From: Mastigocoleus testarum BC008
Lineage (GTDB): Bacteria > Cyanobacteriota > Cyanobacteriia > Cyanobacteriales > Nostocaceae
NCBI RefSeq assembly: GCF_001456025.1
Contig: NZ_LMTZ01000100.1
Coordinates: 1 to 64,000, forward strand
DNA: 64,000 nt
Reading direction: 5' to 3'
In this document: one piece after another, positions 17,954-27,602 of the stretch
Layout of the letters: each line of letters opens with the position of its first letter
Position numbering within the stretch: position 1 is the stretch's first letter
The notes under the pieces: model-generated
Database searches by the model: none
What the model saw: only the letters and a program-made list of their open reading frames with translations
Told to the model about the DNA's origin: nothing
Program-made: the position numbers and the translations under genes

Positions 17954-18223
17954 ATGGCTCATAAGAAAGGAACGGGTAGTACCCGTAACGGTCGCGACTC
18001 AAATGCTCAGAGACTAGGTGTGAAGCGTTATGGCGGTCAAGCTGTTCGTGCAGGAAATATTATTGTGCGTCAGCGCGGTACCAAGTACCATCCTGGAAAC
18101 AACGTTGGTATCGGTAAAGATGACACAATTTTTGCCCTCATCGATGGAGTGGTAGCCTTCGAAAGAAAAGGTAAAAGTCGTAAAAAAATCAGTGTTTACG
18201 CAACTACTCCAGTGGCTAGCTAA
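17954..18223 (+). CDS. rpmA: 50S ribosomal protein L27
   Basis: An 89-residue L27. It begins MAHKKGTGSTRNGRDSNAQR and continues LGVKRYGGQAVRAGNII, the canonical sequence; the N-terminus reaches the peptidyl transferase centre. Unlike Firmicutes L27 it has no cleavable N-terminal extension. CAGGAGAAAACC precedes the ATG. The gene is followed by a nested hairpin and T-run that should end the rplU-rpmA transcript. Confidence 0.97.
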   Translation: MAHKKGTGSTRNGRDSNAQRLGVKRYGGQAVRAGNIIVRQRGTKYHPGNNVGIGKDDTIFALIDGVVAFERKGKSRKKISVYATTPVAS

Positions 18224-18306
18224 GTAATTACACTTTTTCTTTTTTGAACCAGACTAGTCCAGGAAATTTAGAAAAGAAAAATTAATTAACTCTCAGAAAT
18301 AAATTA

Positions 18307-18378
18307 TCCCATCATTATTATTTTGCTGGACACATAATAGTCAGGCTTCAGCAAATGAATGATGGGATGTTTTTAATT
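18307..18378 (+). terminator. Nested-hairpin terminator after rpmA
   Basis: TCCCATCATT (18307-18316) pairs with AATGATGGGA (18358-18367), and inside it TTTGCTG (18322) pairs with CAGCAAA (18349). TGTTTTTAATTTT follows. It lies about 85 bases after the rpmA stop. The remaining DNA up to the moaE stop at 18529 holds short AAACTTCA-type repeats only. Confidence 0.6.
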
Positions 18379-18528
18379 TTCAAGTTTCTTCGTAGAGATT
18401 CTAGTGAAATAAAAACCAGTTATCACAAGGTGTCAAGTATAGAAGTTTACAAAGTTTACTACCTCTACTTTCAAAATATCAAAATATCAAAACTTCAAAA
18501 CTTCAAAACTCAAATACTTCAAGATTCA

Positions 18529-19017
18529 TTAGCAATTTTGCTCGCAAGCACCAATGCTTACCCAGGTACTAGAACCATCAGCCCAAAATTCTTTTTTCCA
18601 AATTGGAGCGTTATGCTTGAGAGTATCGATCGCATAACGACAAGCTTCGAAGGCTTCAGAACGATGGGGACAGCCAATAGCGACTAACACACTAATTTCA
18701 CCTATTTGTAAACGTCCTATCCGGTGTTGGATTACTATTCGCTTAACATCAGTCCATTGTTGTCGGATGTGAGCAGCAATTTGATAAAAAATTTGTAACG
18801 CCATTGGTTCATAAGCCTGATATTCCAGTGCAATAACGGCTTTACCATCAGTCTGATTACGAACCATACCGCTCATCATTACTACAGCACCATTAGCATG
18901 GTCATCAGCTTTGACATAAGCTTCATCTGGTGACAACGGCGCAAAACTAATACCGAAGCTATCTTCAGCATTCGGCTTAATAGGCGTACTTCCGGGGTTT
19001 TTGAAAATTAGATCCAT
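18529..19017 (-). CDS. moaE: Molybdopterin synthase catalytic subunit MoaE
   Basis: MoaE is the large subunit that inserts sulfur into precursor Z to make molybdopterin, with MoaD as sulfur donor. The 162-residue protein shows the family blocks: GAVVMMSGMVRNQTDGKAV, LEYQAYEPMALQ, VIQHRIGRLQIGEISVLVAI, HRSEAFEACRYAIDTLK, and the active-site lysines in KHNAPIWKKE. The N-terminal 25 residues are a short extension. No other moa gene is adjacent. It is convergent with rpmA. Confidence 0.93.
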   Translation of the reverse strand: MDLIFKNPGSTPIKPNAEDSFGISFAPLSPDEAYVKADDHANGAVVMMSGMVRNQTDGKAVIALEYQAYEPMALQIFYQIAAHIRQQWTDVKRIVIQHRIGRLQIGEISVLVAIGCPHRSEAFEACRYAIDTLKHNAPIWKKEFWADGSSTWVSIGACEQNC

Positions 19018-20148
19018 TGGCTACGAGTCTGTTATTCAAGACGTTTTAAATATTGTTACATTTTGTATGGCAAAATCGCACTCAGTGCATCAGTCTTGAA
19101 ACTAAAGGTGATTCCTAAAAAGCAGAAATATTCATTAAATGATGTTGGTTAACGCCTAATGGCTTGCATTGACCAAAACCCATGAAATTACTCTTATTTG
19201 CAATCATCAGAGCAATAACATCCAAAAAATCCTATAGGTAATTAGTTTAACCCATATCGCTAAAGCAGACATATTTGACAAATTTAAGATTTCTGGTAGT
19301 ACAAACTAGGGACTTATATAGGAAATATATTTATTTGTGGAAACTATTTTTTTGCACAAACATTTTAAACAAGTTATTTAAATAAATTAGTTTAGGCAAA
19401 TTATTAAACGATTTTAAGCATGGGCTCAAAGGTTAAAAATGTTAAGTAAAAACTAAACATTTTCCCTTTTATTTTTGCTTCATCATACAAAAAAAGTTTA
19501 ATATATTCTTCACATATAAACTTTCGTATTGTATTCAACAGTCTTTTGTTCGCTTGTAAGGAATATTTATAATGCGAAGTCAAAGTTATAACAAAATTTT
19601 CCAACATTTATTGCGAATATCTATTTTGAAATATAAGCTTCAAAATGTTGTGATTTTAAAATTACAACATTTTAAAATGTTGTGAATCTAACTGTTCGGT
19701 AAAAACTTACTCTTGACAAAAATGCTAATAATTACGTAGTCTCTAAAATGTATAACTAAAAACATCCATATAGATAAATCACAATTAATGGTAATTTATA
19801 GGGCATATTACTATAATTAAGGTGATAAAAATAGCTGAAATTAATTGAAAACATTAAAAAATGAATCAATAGAAACACAACCTTGCGGTTATCGTTTTAT
19901 TTCTAGAGCTTGAAGGCTAGTTTTAATTTTCTGCACAACAAAAATTATCTGCTCTGAAATACGCTAATTGCAAATGGTATGAGAATCTTACTCATTAACC
20001 GATAGGAATAAAGATGTCTTTTGCGGCTAAATATATAGCAGTTATAGCCTTATAAGCTGTAACTCATATTGATTTCCTGCTTTAGTAATGAAATATCTGC
20101 CAGCCAGGTTCAAGAAAATTATAATGACAGCAATAGTAGGAAAATTTG
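19018..20148. other. Long AT-rich intergenic region before the hybrid kinase
   Basis: I see no supportable gene in about 1.1 kb. A 10-base word, AAAATGTTGT, and its complement occur three times in alternating orientation at 19642-19683 and could form a hairpin. The 67-residue minus-strand frame at 19404-19607 is AT-driven and has no family features. Confidence 0.5.
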
Positions 20149-23100
20149 ATGAACTCTCTATTGTCTAAAAAAGAGTTAGCAAGGATTGAGGCATTGTATC
20201 AATATCGAATTCTTGATACTTCTCCAGAAGAAGAATTTGATGATTTGGCTTTTTTAGCAGCGCAAATTTGCCAAACACCAATAGCACTGATTAATCTGAT
20301 TGACATCAACCGCCAGTGGTTTAAAGCTAAAGTAGGTTTAGATGTAGAAGAAATGCCCCGAAGTATGGGGTTTTGTCCTTTATGCATAGAACAAAATGAT
20401 GTTCTAATTATCCCCGACACTTTAGCTGACGAACGATTTGCGAATTCTCCTGTTGTTCAATCTTATCCTTTTGCTAGATTTTATGCTGGCGTACCTCTAA
20501 TTACTTACCAAGGACATGATATTGGAACTTTATGTGTTGTTGACACTGAACCAAGAGAGATTAGCGAGCAACAAATAAAATCATTACAAGCTATCAGTCG
20601 TCAGATAATTAAACAGTTGGAAATTAAAAGAAATTTATCTGAACTGGTAGATATTAAGAAAGAATACCAACAAGCACAGGTAGCATTAAGAGATAGTCAA
20701 GGTATTATTAATAGCTTTTTTGAGAGTGCCCCAATGATGATGGGGATAATCGAAATTGTTGATGATGATATCTTACATATTTCTGGTAATGCTGCTGCTG
20801 CAGAATTATTTGAGATGACCCCGGAAGAAATGGGGAATCGCTTACTGAGTGAAATGAACCTACCACAACAATATTTGCAAGCGTGGGTTCAAAGATATTT
20901 AGAAAGTTGCAGCGAAAACTTACCCTTCACCTTTGAAGATTCCTATGATAAACCTACGGGAAAAATATGGCTCAAAATAACAGTTTCGCCAATTCCTTGT
21001 GATAATAATCGTCAAAGATTTGCTTATTTTGTTGAAGATATTACCGAGCGCAAACGGGTAGAATCAGAGCGATTACAGTTATTAGTTAACGAACAAGCTG
21101 CACGAAATAGAATTACAAATATTTTTGAAAGTATTACCGACGGTTTTGTTGCATTAGACCGTCAGTGGTGTTTTACCTATGTTAATCAACAAGCAGAATT
21201 ACTTTTACAAAGAACAAGAAAACAACTTTTAGGAAAGAGTATCTGGGAGGAATTTCCCGAGTCATTACGATCTAAGTTCAATAAAGAATATAACCATGCA
21301 TTATCAGCACAAGTCAGTGTTGAATTTGAGGAGTTTTATGCTCCACTTAATATATGGTTTTCCGTTCATGCTTATCCATCTAAAGAAGGATTATCGATTT
21401 ATTTTCAAGATATTACTGAAAGGAAAAATTACGAAGAAAATTTACGGTGGAAAGAAGCTTTATTACGTTCTATGAACAGCGTATCGCCACTTGCTTTTTA
21501 TGTGGTTGATCATACGACAGAAAATATTTTATTTGCAAATGAACGTTTCCGGGAACTTTGGGGAATTGAACAACTCAAAGAAGCAATGGAAAGTAGTACG
21601 CTGAAACATGCAGATGTGATGAAAGCGTGCCAAAAATCAATGGGAATCATTCCATTTGACACTTGCTTGCCAGAATCAATGGAGAAATGCATCTGTGAAG
21701 ATGAGATATTTTTACCTGATGGTCGAACAATTCGGCGTTTTTCTCGACAAATTTTAAATGATGGATTAGATTTCGGGCGTTTGTATATTTTAGAAGATAT
21801 TACAGCACGCAAACAGGTAGAACAACAAATAAGAGAACAAGCAGCGTTATTAGATTTAACAACAGATGCAATTGTTCTGAGAGATTTATCTAACCATATT
21901 TTACTTTGGAATAAGAGTGCCGAAAAACTCTATGGCTGGAAAGAAGAAGAAGTTATTGGCAAAAATGCTAATCAATTATTAAAAACAGAATTTAAACATT
22001 CAGAAAAAATTTTAAGTAGTGTATTAAAAAAAGGAATTTGGCAAGGAGAATTAAAGAAAATTAGTAAATTTGGCAAGGAAATTATTGTTGATAGTTGTTG
22101 GACCTTGGTAAAAGATGAAAACCGTAAAGCAAAATCTATTATGGTTGTTGACACTGACATTACTCAGAAAAAACAACTAGAAACTCAATTTCTACGCGCC
22201 CAACGAATGGAAAGTATTGGGACTTTAGCTAGTGGAATTGCTCACGATTTAAATAATGTACTTTCGCCAATCTTGATGTCAGCACAGCTATTGAAGCTTA
22301 AATCTCAAGATGAAAGTATAATTGAAATGTTATCAATCGTTGAAAAAAATGCTAAGCGTGGCGCGAACCTAGTTAAACAGGTACTTTCCTATGCAAGAGG
22401 GATAGAAGGCGATCGCACATTGTTGCAGATGAAGCATTTGATTTTGGAAATGCAGCAAATTATCGACCAAACTTTTCCCAAATCAATTCGTACAGAAATC
22501 GATATTCAGCCTGATTTATGGGATGTTTACGGTGACAATACCCAAGTTCACCAAGTACTGATGAATTTATGTCTCAATGCTCGCGATGCGATTTCAGAAT
22601 ATGGAACCCTGAGGATATCGGTCGAGAATATTTTTATCGATGAGAATTACGCCCAAATGAATCTGGAAGCAAAGGTTGGTTCTTATGTGCTTCTCAAGGT
22701 TGAGGATACTGGAATCGGCATTCCAAATGATTTATTAGGAAGAATTTTCGAACCATTTTTCACCACCAAAGAATTTGGTCAGGGTACCGGATTGGGACTT
22801 TCAACTGTGATGGGTATTATTAAAGGTCATGGTGGTTTTATTAGTGTTTCTAGTCGTGTAGGTCAGGAAACAAGTTTTCATGTCTATTTACCAGCAAGTA
22901 ATGTTTCCCTGGAACAATTGGTAGAAGATATTGCAGCTACCCCTTCGGGTTGTGGAGAATTGATTTTGGTGGTTGATGATGAACCAGCAATTAGAGAAAT
23001 TACTAAAAATTCTTTGGAACATCATAATTATCAAGTTATGACTGCTAGCGATGGGATAGAAGCAGTTGCGATCTATGCTCAGTATAGAAGTAAAATCAGT

Positions 23101-23322
23101 GCTGCCATCATTGATATGATGATGCCAAATATGGATGGAGCAACAACTATTAGTACGCTCAGAAAAATGAATCCTACTGTGCGAATCGTTGCTGTGAGTG
23201 GTTTAATGAACAGTGAAAATCTCCCTGGTAAAAATACAGACAATGCTGTAACTTTTCTTCAGAAACCTTATACTACTCAAGCATTACTACAAAAACTTCA
23301 TAAAGTTTTGCCTGAAAACTAA
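20149..23322 (+). CDS. Hybrid sensor histidine kinase (GAF, PAS repeats, HisKA, HATPase, REC)
   Basis: A 1057-residue soluble sensor kinase. Order: a GAF domain at about residues 15-165 (DLAFLAAQICQTPIALINL, YAGVPLITYQGHDIGTLCVV); about four PAS modules between 185 and 690, each ending in a D-I-T-E/A-RK-type motif; a HisKA domain with His699 in GIAHDLNNVLSPI; an ATPase domain with DTGIGIP and GTGLGLST; and a C-terminal receiver with VVDDEPA and the phosphoacceptor Asp989 in AIIDMMMPNMDG. No membrane segment is visible. The ATG at 20149 is preferred over the adjoining TTG. The next gene starts with a receiver domain, so a phosphorelay between the two is possible. Confidence 0.92.
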   Translation: MNSLLSKKELARIEALYQYRILDTSPEEEFDDLAFLAAQICQTPIALINLIDINRQWFKAKVGLDVEEMPRSMGFCPLCIEQNDVLIIPDTLADERFANSPVVQSYPFARFYAGVPLITYQGHDIGTLCVVDTEPREISEQQIKSLQAISRQIIKQLEIKRNLSELVDIKKEYQQAQVALRDSQGIINSFFESAPMMMGIIEIVDDDILHISGNAAAAELFEMTPEEMGNRLLSEMNLPQQYLQAWVQRYLESCSENLPFTFEDSYDKPTGKIWLKITVSPIPCDNNRQRFAYFVEDITERKRVESERLQLLVNEQAARNRITNIFESITDGFVALDRQWCFTYVNQQAELLLQRTRKQLLGKSIWEEFPESLRSKFNKEYNHALSAQVSVEFEEFYAPLNIWFSVHAYPSKEGLSIYFQDITERKNYEENLRWKEALLRSMNSVSPLAFYVVDHTTENILFANERFRELWGIEQLKEAMESSTLKHADVMKACQKSMGIIPFDTCLPESMEKCICEDEIFLPDGRTIRRFSRQILNDGLDFGRLYILEDITARKQVEQQIREQAALLDLTTDAIVLRDLSNHILLWNKSAEKLYGWKEEEVIGKNANQLLKTEFKHSEKILSSVLKKGIWQGELKKISKFGKEIIVDSCWTLVKDENRKAKSIMVVDTDITQKKQLETQFLRAQRMESIGTLASGIAHDLNNVLSPILMSAQLLKLKSQDESIIEMLSIVEKNAKRGANLVKQVLSYARGIEGDRTLLQMKHLILEMQQIIDQTFPKSIRTEIDIQPDLWDVYGDNTQVHQVLMNLCLNARDAISEYGTLRISVENIFIDENYAQMNLEAKVGSYVLLKVEDTGIGIPNDLLGRIFEPFFTTKEFGQGTGLGLSTVMGIIKGHGGFISVSSRVGQETSFHVYLPASNVSLEQLVEDIAATPSGCGELILVVDDEPAIREITKNSLEHHNYQVMTASDGIEAVAIYAQYRSKISAAIIDMMMPNMDGATTISTLRKMNPTVRIVAVSGLMNSENLPGKNTDNAVTFLQKPYTTQALLQKLHKVLPEN

Positions 23323-23358
23323 TCCAAGTATGTTGGTAAGAAAAATCATAACTTGTTT

Positions 23359-23410
23359 GTAGTAGCGCTTTAGCGCCATAGCAAAGATATTGGCGCTAAA
23401 GCGCTACTAC
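23359..23410. repeat. Large inverted repeat of the AGTAGCGCTTTAGCGC family
   Basis: The 20-base arm GTAGTAGCGCTTTAGCGCCA is followed by a short loop and its exact complement. Partial copies of AGTAGCGCTTTAGCGC-type text occur at about 39669, 39750 and 39833. It lies 37 bases after the hybrid kinase stop and could also fold as a terminator-like hairpin, though no T-run follows. Confidence 0.8.
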
Positions 23411-23484
23411 GAACCTTATCGCAAGTGTTTTATCGGACACGATATAATACCAATTTGGAAAAATAATTAAACAAATAGATTTCT

Positions 23485-23535
23485 GTAGAGACGTTGCAGA
23501 GGCTAACGCCGACGCAGGCTCTGCAACGTCTCTAC
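23485..23535. repeat. GAGACG palindrome, copy 2, with 20-base insert
   Basis: The arms GTAGAGACGTTGCAGA and TCTGCAACGTCTCTAC are separated by GGCTAACGCCGACGCAGGC-type text, itself similar to another dispersed GC-rich repeat. This looks like one small repeat nested in another. Confidence 0.8.
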
Positions 23536-23680
23536 CGGAGAATCTGTTGCAATGATTTATCGAATTGGTATTAGATGATATATAAATAATTATTAAGAAA
23601 TATAAAAAAGTTAATATAAATGAAATGAGAGTATCTTACTTAAGTTGTGTTTCTTATATTTTGCTCCCAATTCTTTTTAC

Positions 23681-26596
23681 ATGAATAATTTAATTTTAGT
23701 TGCTGATGATGATGTTTTAACAAGAATACATCTACGCGAACTACTAGAATATGCAGGTTATCAAGTAGTAGAAGCTAATGATGGCGAGCAAGCCTTAGTT
23801 ATTTATAACCAATTAAAACCCAATCTAATTTTATTGGATGCGCTCATGCCAGTGATGGATGGCTTAACCTGTTGCGAGCGCTTACATAATCTTCCAGGGG
23901 GAGCAAACACCCCTGTACTAATTATAACGGCGATGTATGACGAAAAATCTGTAGAAAAAGCTTTTGCTGTTGGAGCCACAGATTACATTACCAAGCCAAT
24001 TCAATGGTCAGTACTGCGCCAGCGAGTTCGCCGTTTATTAGATGCAAGTCTAATGATGCAAGAATTACGACAACAAACTCAGCAGGCTAAGGCGCGAGAA
24101 GTTAAGCTAAAAATGGCTTTATCTGCCGCATCTATGGGAACCTGGGATTGGAATATCCTCCGTAATAAGATTACCTGGTCAGGTAACAGAGAAGCATTGT
24201 CTGGTTTAGAAAAAGGTAGTTTTGATGGCTCTTACGAAACTTTTTTGTGCTGTATTTATCCTGAAGATCGCGAACGGGTCAATGATGCAATTCGTCGAGC
24301 AATAGAAAAGGGTACCGATTACGATCTGGAATATCGTATGGTTTTGCCGGATGGTAATATTCGTTGGGTATTCAGCAAAGGGGTGGTATTTCGTGATCGC
24401 TTGGGTGTAGCAGAAAGAATGTCTGGGGTAGATGTAGATATTACCGTTCGCAAACAAGCTGAATCAGCCTTAGAAGCATATGCAAATCGACAAGCACTTT
24501 TGGCTGAGTTGAGTCAAATGGCGTTAGCCGGAGTACAATTAGGTGCTCTCATGCAGAAAGCCACTAAATTGGTAGCTCAGTGCTTGAACGTTGAGTATTG
24601 TCAAGTATTGGAATTGCTCGATGATAGAAGTGCTTTTATTTTAAGAGCCGGTGTGGGTTGGGACAAAGGGGTTGTGGGTCACACAACAATCAAAAATGAG
24701 AAGGAATCTCAATCTGGGTATACTTTATCTAGTGAAGAAGCAGTAATAAGTGAAGATATTAATAGGGAAATACGATTTACAATCCCACAATTGCTTATTA
24801 ATCATCAAGTTACTAGTAGTGTATGTGTAGCAATTAAAAGTAGGGGAACTCCCTTTGGTGTTTTAGGAACATACACGTCGGGAAGCCGTAGTTTTAGCAA
24901 AGATGATATTTATTTCTTACAAGCAACCGCAAATTTATTAGCAACAGCGATTGAACGCAAAGGTACCGAAGAAAAATTGCGTCAAAGTGAAAGACGTTTT
25001 CAAATCATTGCTCGTGCGACCAATGATACTGTTTGGGATTGGGATTTACAGACAAATCAAATTTCCTGGAATGAAAGCGTAAGAAAGATGTTTGGCTATT
25101 CACCCGAACAGTTAGAAGGTGACGCCGATTTGTGGTATGCACATATCCATCCAGAAGATAGAAATAAAATAATTCGCGATATTCATGCTTTTATTGATAG
25201 CGACCTACAGGATTGGTCAAATGAATATCGCTTTCGCTGTGCTGATGGCTCCTATGCTTATATTTTTGATCGCGGTTATGTCGTTCGCGATCGCAACGGC
25301 GAACCTTTGCGTATGATTGGAGCCATGATGGACATTGGCGATCGCAAACGGATTCAAGAGGAATTACAGCGTCAAAATTTGCGTTCAAAACTATTTGCAA
25401 ATGTCACTTTAAAAATTCGTCAGTCTTTACAAGTAGATGAAATTTTACAAACCACAGTAACAGAGGTACAAAAATTACTTTATGCCGATAGAGTATTGAT
25501 TTTACGCTTGCTTAGTGATAATTCAATTTTGGTAGTCAAGGAAGCTGTAGTTCCTGGTTTACCCGAGGTATTAGATCAAGATATTAATGACCCCTGTTTT
25601 GGCGAAAAGTATATTGAAAAATATAGTCAAGGGCGAATAAGTGCAATCGCAAATATAGAAAAATCAAATATTAAACCATGTCACGTCAAATTTTTGCAGC
25701 AGTTTGGTGTTAAAGCAAACTTAGTAGTACCAATACTTTTACCTGACGGAATTTGGGGTTTACTAGTTGCTCATCAATGTGCAAATCCTCGCGAATGGAC
25801 GGATTGGGAAACTGAACTCCTGCGTCAGCTTGCAGACCAAATCGGAATAGCTATTTCCCAAGCTAAATTACTCGAGCAAGAAACCCGTCAACGTCAAGAA
25901 CTCGCACGTTCAAACGAAGAATTACAGCAATTTGCTTTTATTGCTTCCCACGATTTACAAGAACCACTCCGAAAAATCAAAGCTTTTGGCGATCGCTTGC
26001 AAGTAAGTTGTCATGAATCCCTTTCTCCTCAAGGATTAGACTACTTACAAAGAATGCAAAATGCTGCTGGGAGAATGCAAAACCTAATCGAAGATTTGTT
26101 AGATTTATCCCGTATCACCACAAGAGCACAACCTTTTATAGCAGTAGATTTAACTCAAATTGTTGAAGGAGTTTTATCGGATTTAGAAATTAGGACTCAA
26201 CAGACCCAAGCAAAGATAGAAATTGGAGAATTGAGCACAATTAACGCAGATCCTTTGCAAATTCGTCAGTTGCTACAAAATTTGATTGGTAATGCTTTAA
26301 AATTTCATCGCGATTCCGTTCCACCTTTAATCAATATATATTCCCAAGAAATAGAAACCGAAGAAGATTCACGCTGGTGTGAGATTGTTATAAAAGATAA
26401 TGGAATTGGTTTTAACGAAAAATATCTCGACCGAATTTTTAATGTGTTTCAACGTTTGCACGGTCGCAGTGAATATGAAGGTACGGGAATGGGTTTAGCT
26501 ATTTGTCGGAAAATTGTCGAACGTCATAAGGGTAAGATTACCGCCAAAAGCGAACTAGGAAAAGGAACCAGTTTTATTGTCACGTTACCGCTTTGA
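23681..26596 (+). CDS. REC-PAS-GAF-PAS-GAF histidine kinase with a DXCF cyanobacteriochrome-type GAF
   Basis: A 971-residue sensor kinase. Order: receiver domain at 1-125 (Asp53 in LLDALMPVMDG); PAS with PAC at about 140-265; plain GAF at about 270-425; PAS with PAC at about 435-565; a second GAF at about 570-745; HisKA with His757 in IASHDLQEPLRKI; and HATPase with DNGIGF and GTGMGLA. The second GAF has NDPCFGEKY (Cys639) and KPCHVKFLQQFGVKANLVVP (Cys667), then WGLLVAHQC. The 28-residue cysteine spacing and the DPCF and CH motifs are those of DXCF cyanobacteriochromes, so a covalently bound bilin and light sensing are likely. The ATG at 23681 is preferred over a TTG at 23645. Confidence 0.9.
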   Translation: MNNLILVADDDVLTRIHLRELLEYAGYQVVEANDGEQALVIYNQLKPNLILLDALMPVMDGLTCCERLHNLPGGANTPVLIITAMYDEKSVEKAFAVGATDYITKPIQWSVLRQRVRRLLDASLMMQELRQQTQQAKAREVKLKMALSAASMGTWDWNILRNKITWSGNREALSGLEKGSFDGSYETFLCCIYPEDRERVNDAIRRAIEKGTDYDLEYRMVLPDGNIRWVFSKGVVFRDRLGVAERMSGVDVDITVRKQAESALEAYANRQALLAELSQMALAGVQLGALMQKATKLVAQCLNVEYCQVLELLDDRSAFILRAGVGWDKGVVGHTTIKNEKESQSGYTLSSEEAVISEDINREIRFTIPQLLINHQVTSSVCVAIKSRGTPFGVLGTYTSGSRSFSKDDIYFLQATANLLATAIERKGTEEKLRQSERRFQIIARATNDTVWDWDLQTNQISWNESVRKMFGYSPEQLEGDADLWYAHIHPEDRNKIIRDIHAFIDSDLQDWSNEYRFRCADGSYAYIFDRGYVVRDRNGEPLRMIGAMMDIGDRKRIQEELQRQNLRSKLFANVTLKIRQSLQVDEILQTTVTEVQKLLYADRVLILRLLSDNSILVVKEAVVPGLPEVLDQDINDPCFGEKYIEKYSQGRISAIANIEKSNIKPCHVKFLQQFGVKANLVVPILLPDGIWGLLVAHQCANPREWTDWETELLRQLADQIGIAISQAKLLEQETRQRQELARSNEELQQFAFIASHDLQEPLRKIKAFGDRLQVSCHESLSPQGLDYLQRMQNAAGRMQNLIEDLLDLSRITTRAQPFIAVDLTQIVEGVLSDLEIRTQQTQAKIEIGELSTINADPLQIRQLLQNLIGNALKFHRDSVPPLINIYSQEIETEEDSRWCEIVIKDNGIGFNEKYLDRIFNVFQRLHGRSEYEGTGMGLAICRKIVERHKGKITAKSELGKGTSFIVTLPL

Positions 26597-26599
26597 TAG

Positions 26600-26743
26600 G
26601 GGATTGGTGAAAGTATGAGAAGTGTGGGAAGTATGGGAGGCTTGGAAAGTAGTGTAAGTTTAGGGATTAGATATTGAGAATAACATAATGAGAAATAACT
26701 CCTGACTCCTGACTCCTGACTTCTGACTCCTGACTCCTTACCC
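26600..26743. repeat. Short tandem repeats abutting the cyclotransferase start
   Basis: GTGTGGGA/GTATGGGA units at about 26615-26650 and TGACTCC units at about 26698-26740. The second array reaches to a few bases from the ATG at 26744, so that gene has no ordinary Shine-Dalgarno site. Confidence 0.75.
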
Positions 26744-27337
26744 ATGACCAATTCCCACTTCTATTATTTTGCTTACGGTTCCTGCATGTGTCCTGTGGAT
26801 CTAAAACGGACAATGGGAGAAAAAATACATCCTTATGTGGTGGGTACGGGAATTCTGAAGAATTATAGATTGGGGTTTTATCGTTATTCTCCAACCCGTA
26901 AATGTGGTGTACTTGATGTAGTTCCAGACGCAAATAGTACGGTTCATGGAGTACTTTATCATTTACCCCAAAGATTGAGCGATCGCTTGGATCGAAGGGA
27001 AGGTTCTCCCCATGCTTATAAACAAGAATTTGTAGATATTTGCTTTCCAGGAAATAATCTAGAAAATACTTCAGAAAAAATCTACCGTCAGGTTCGCACT
27101 TACGTTGTAGTTAACAAATCACCAACGGAAGTTGCTCCCGATGATACCTATTTTAATGTTGTGTTACGTGGTGCTCTCACCTGTGGATTACCAGAGGAAT
27201 ATTGCTGGAATTTATTTACTAAGATGTACCAATTGCAATGTAGCAATAATAGTTTGATATCCCAATACAGTTATCCAGTTGTAGAGACGTTGCATGCAAC
27301 GTCTCTACACACCCAAAATAATCACGAATTAACTTAA
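26744..27337 (+). CDS. Gamma-glutamylcyclotransferase-like protein
   Basis: A 197-residue protein of the GGCT/AIG2-like fold. The N-terminal HFYYFAYGSCMCPVDLKRT contains the YGS substrate-binding motif; GVLYHLPQRLSDRLDRREG carries the region around the expected catalytic acid (RLDRREG). Members release 5-oxoproline from gamma-glutamyl compounds, but the substrate here is unknown. The last 15 residues (ETLHATSLHTQNNHELT) are encoded by a GAGACG palindrome and what follows, so the original C-terminus has been changed. Two decayed copies of its 3' half lie at about 31.0 and 31.3 kb, beyond the NACHT gene. Confidence 0.85.
   Translation: MTNSHFYYFAYGSCMCPVDLKRTMGEKIHPYVVGTGILKNYRLGFYRYSPTRKCGVLDVVPDANSTVHGVLYHLPQRLSDRLDRREGSPHAYKQEFVDICFPGNNLENTSEKIYRQVRTYVVVNKSPTEVAPDDTYFNVVLRGALTCGLPEEYCWNLFTKMYQLQCSNNSLISQYSYPVVETLHATSLHTQNNHELT
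27281..27308. repeat. GAGACG palindrome, copy 3, inside the GGCT reading frame
   Basis: A perfect 28-base palindrome with arm GTAGAGACGTTGCA and its complement. It is read in frame as part of the C-terminus of the cyclotransferase-like protein. Confidence 0.85.
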
Positions 27338-27489
27338 TGCTTTTCTGCTTGCAAAATATACTTTTCTGTAATATGAATATCTCGAGGGGATGGAAACTAA
27401 AAGTAGTAGTCATATTTGTTTATAAAATTAATAATTATGATAAGTAAGTAGGCAAAAATAAACCTAACTATATAACAAAAGGTAAACAA

Positions 27490-27566
27490 GTCTGAAGTCC
27501 TTGCGATTGCTTTCTCCCAAAGGGAGACGCTACGCTAACGTTTCACTGCGTTCCACTCGCAATGAC
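27490..27566. repeat. GC-rich dispersed element downstream of GGCT
   Basis: Text of the form GGGAGACGCTACGCTAACG followed by TTCACTGCGTTCCACTCGC resembles the GTAGCGCAGCG-type small repeats seen elsewhere in the window. It lies between the GGCT stop and the convergent NACHT stop. Confidence 0.5.
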
Positions 27567-27602
27567 ATACCTTAGTTTTTTAACGCCGACCTACTTAACT
27601 AT

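Noticed and set aside
19404..19607. 67-residue minus-strand frame in a long spacer
   Set aside because: AT-driven composition and no recognisable motif or ribosome binding site.
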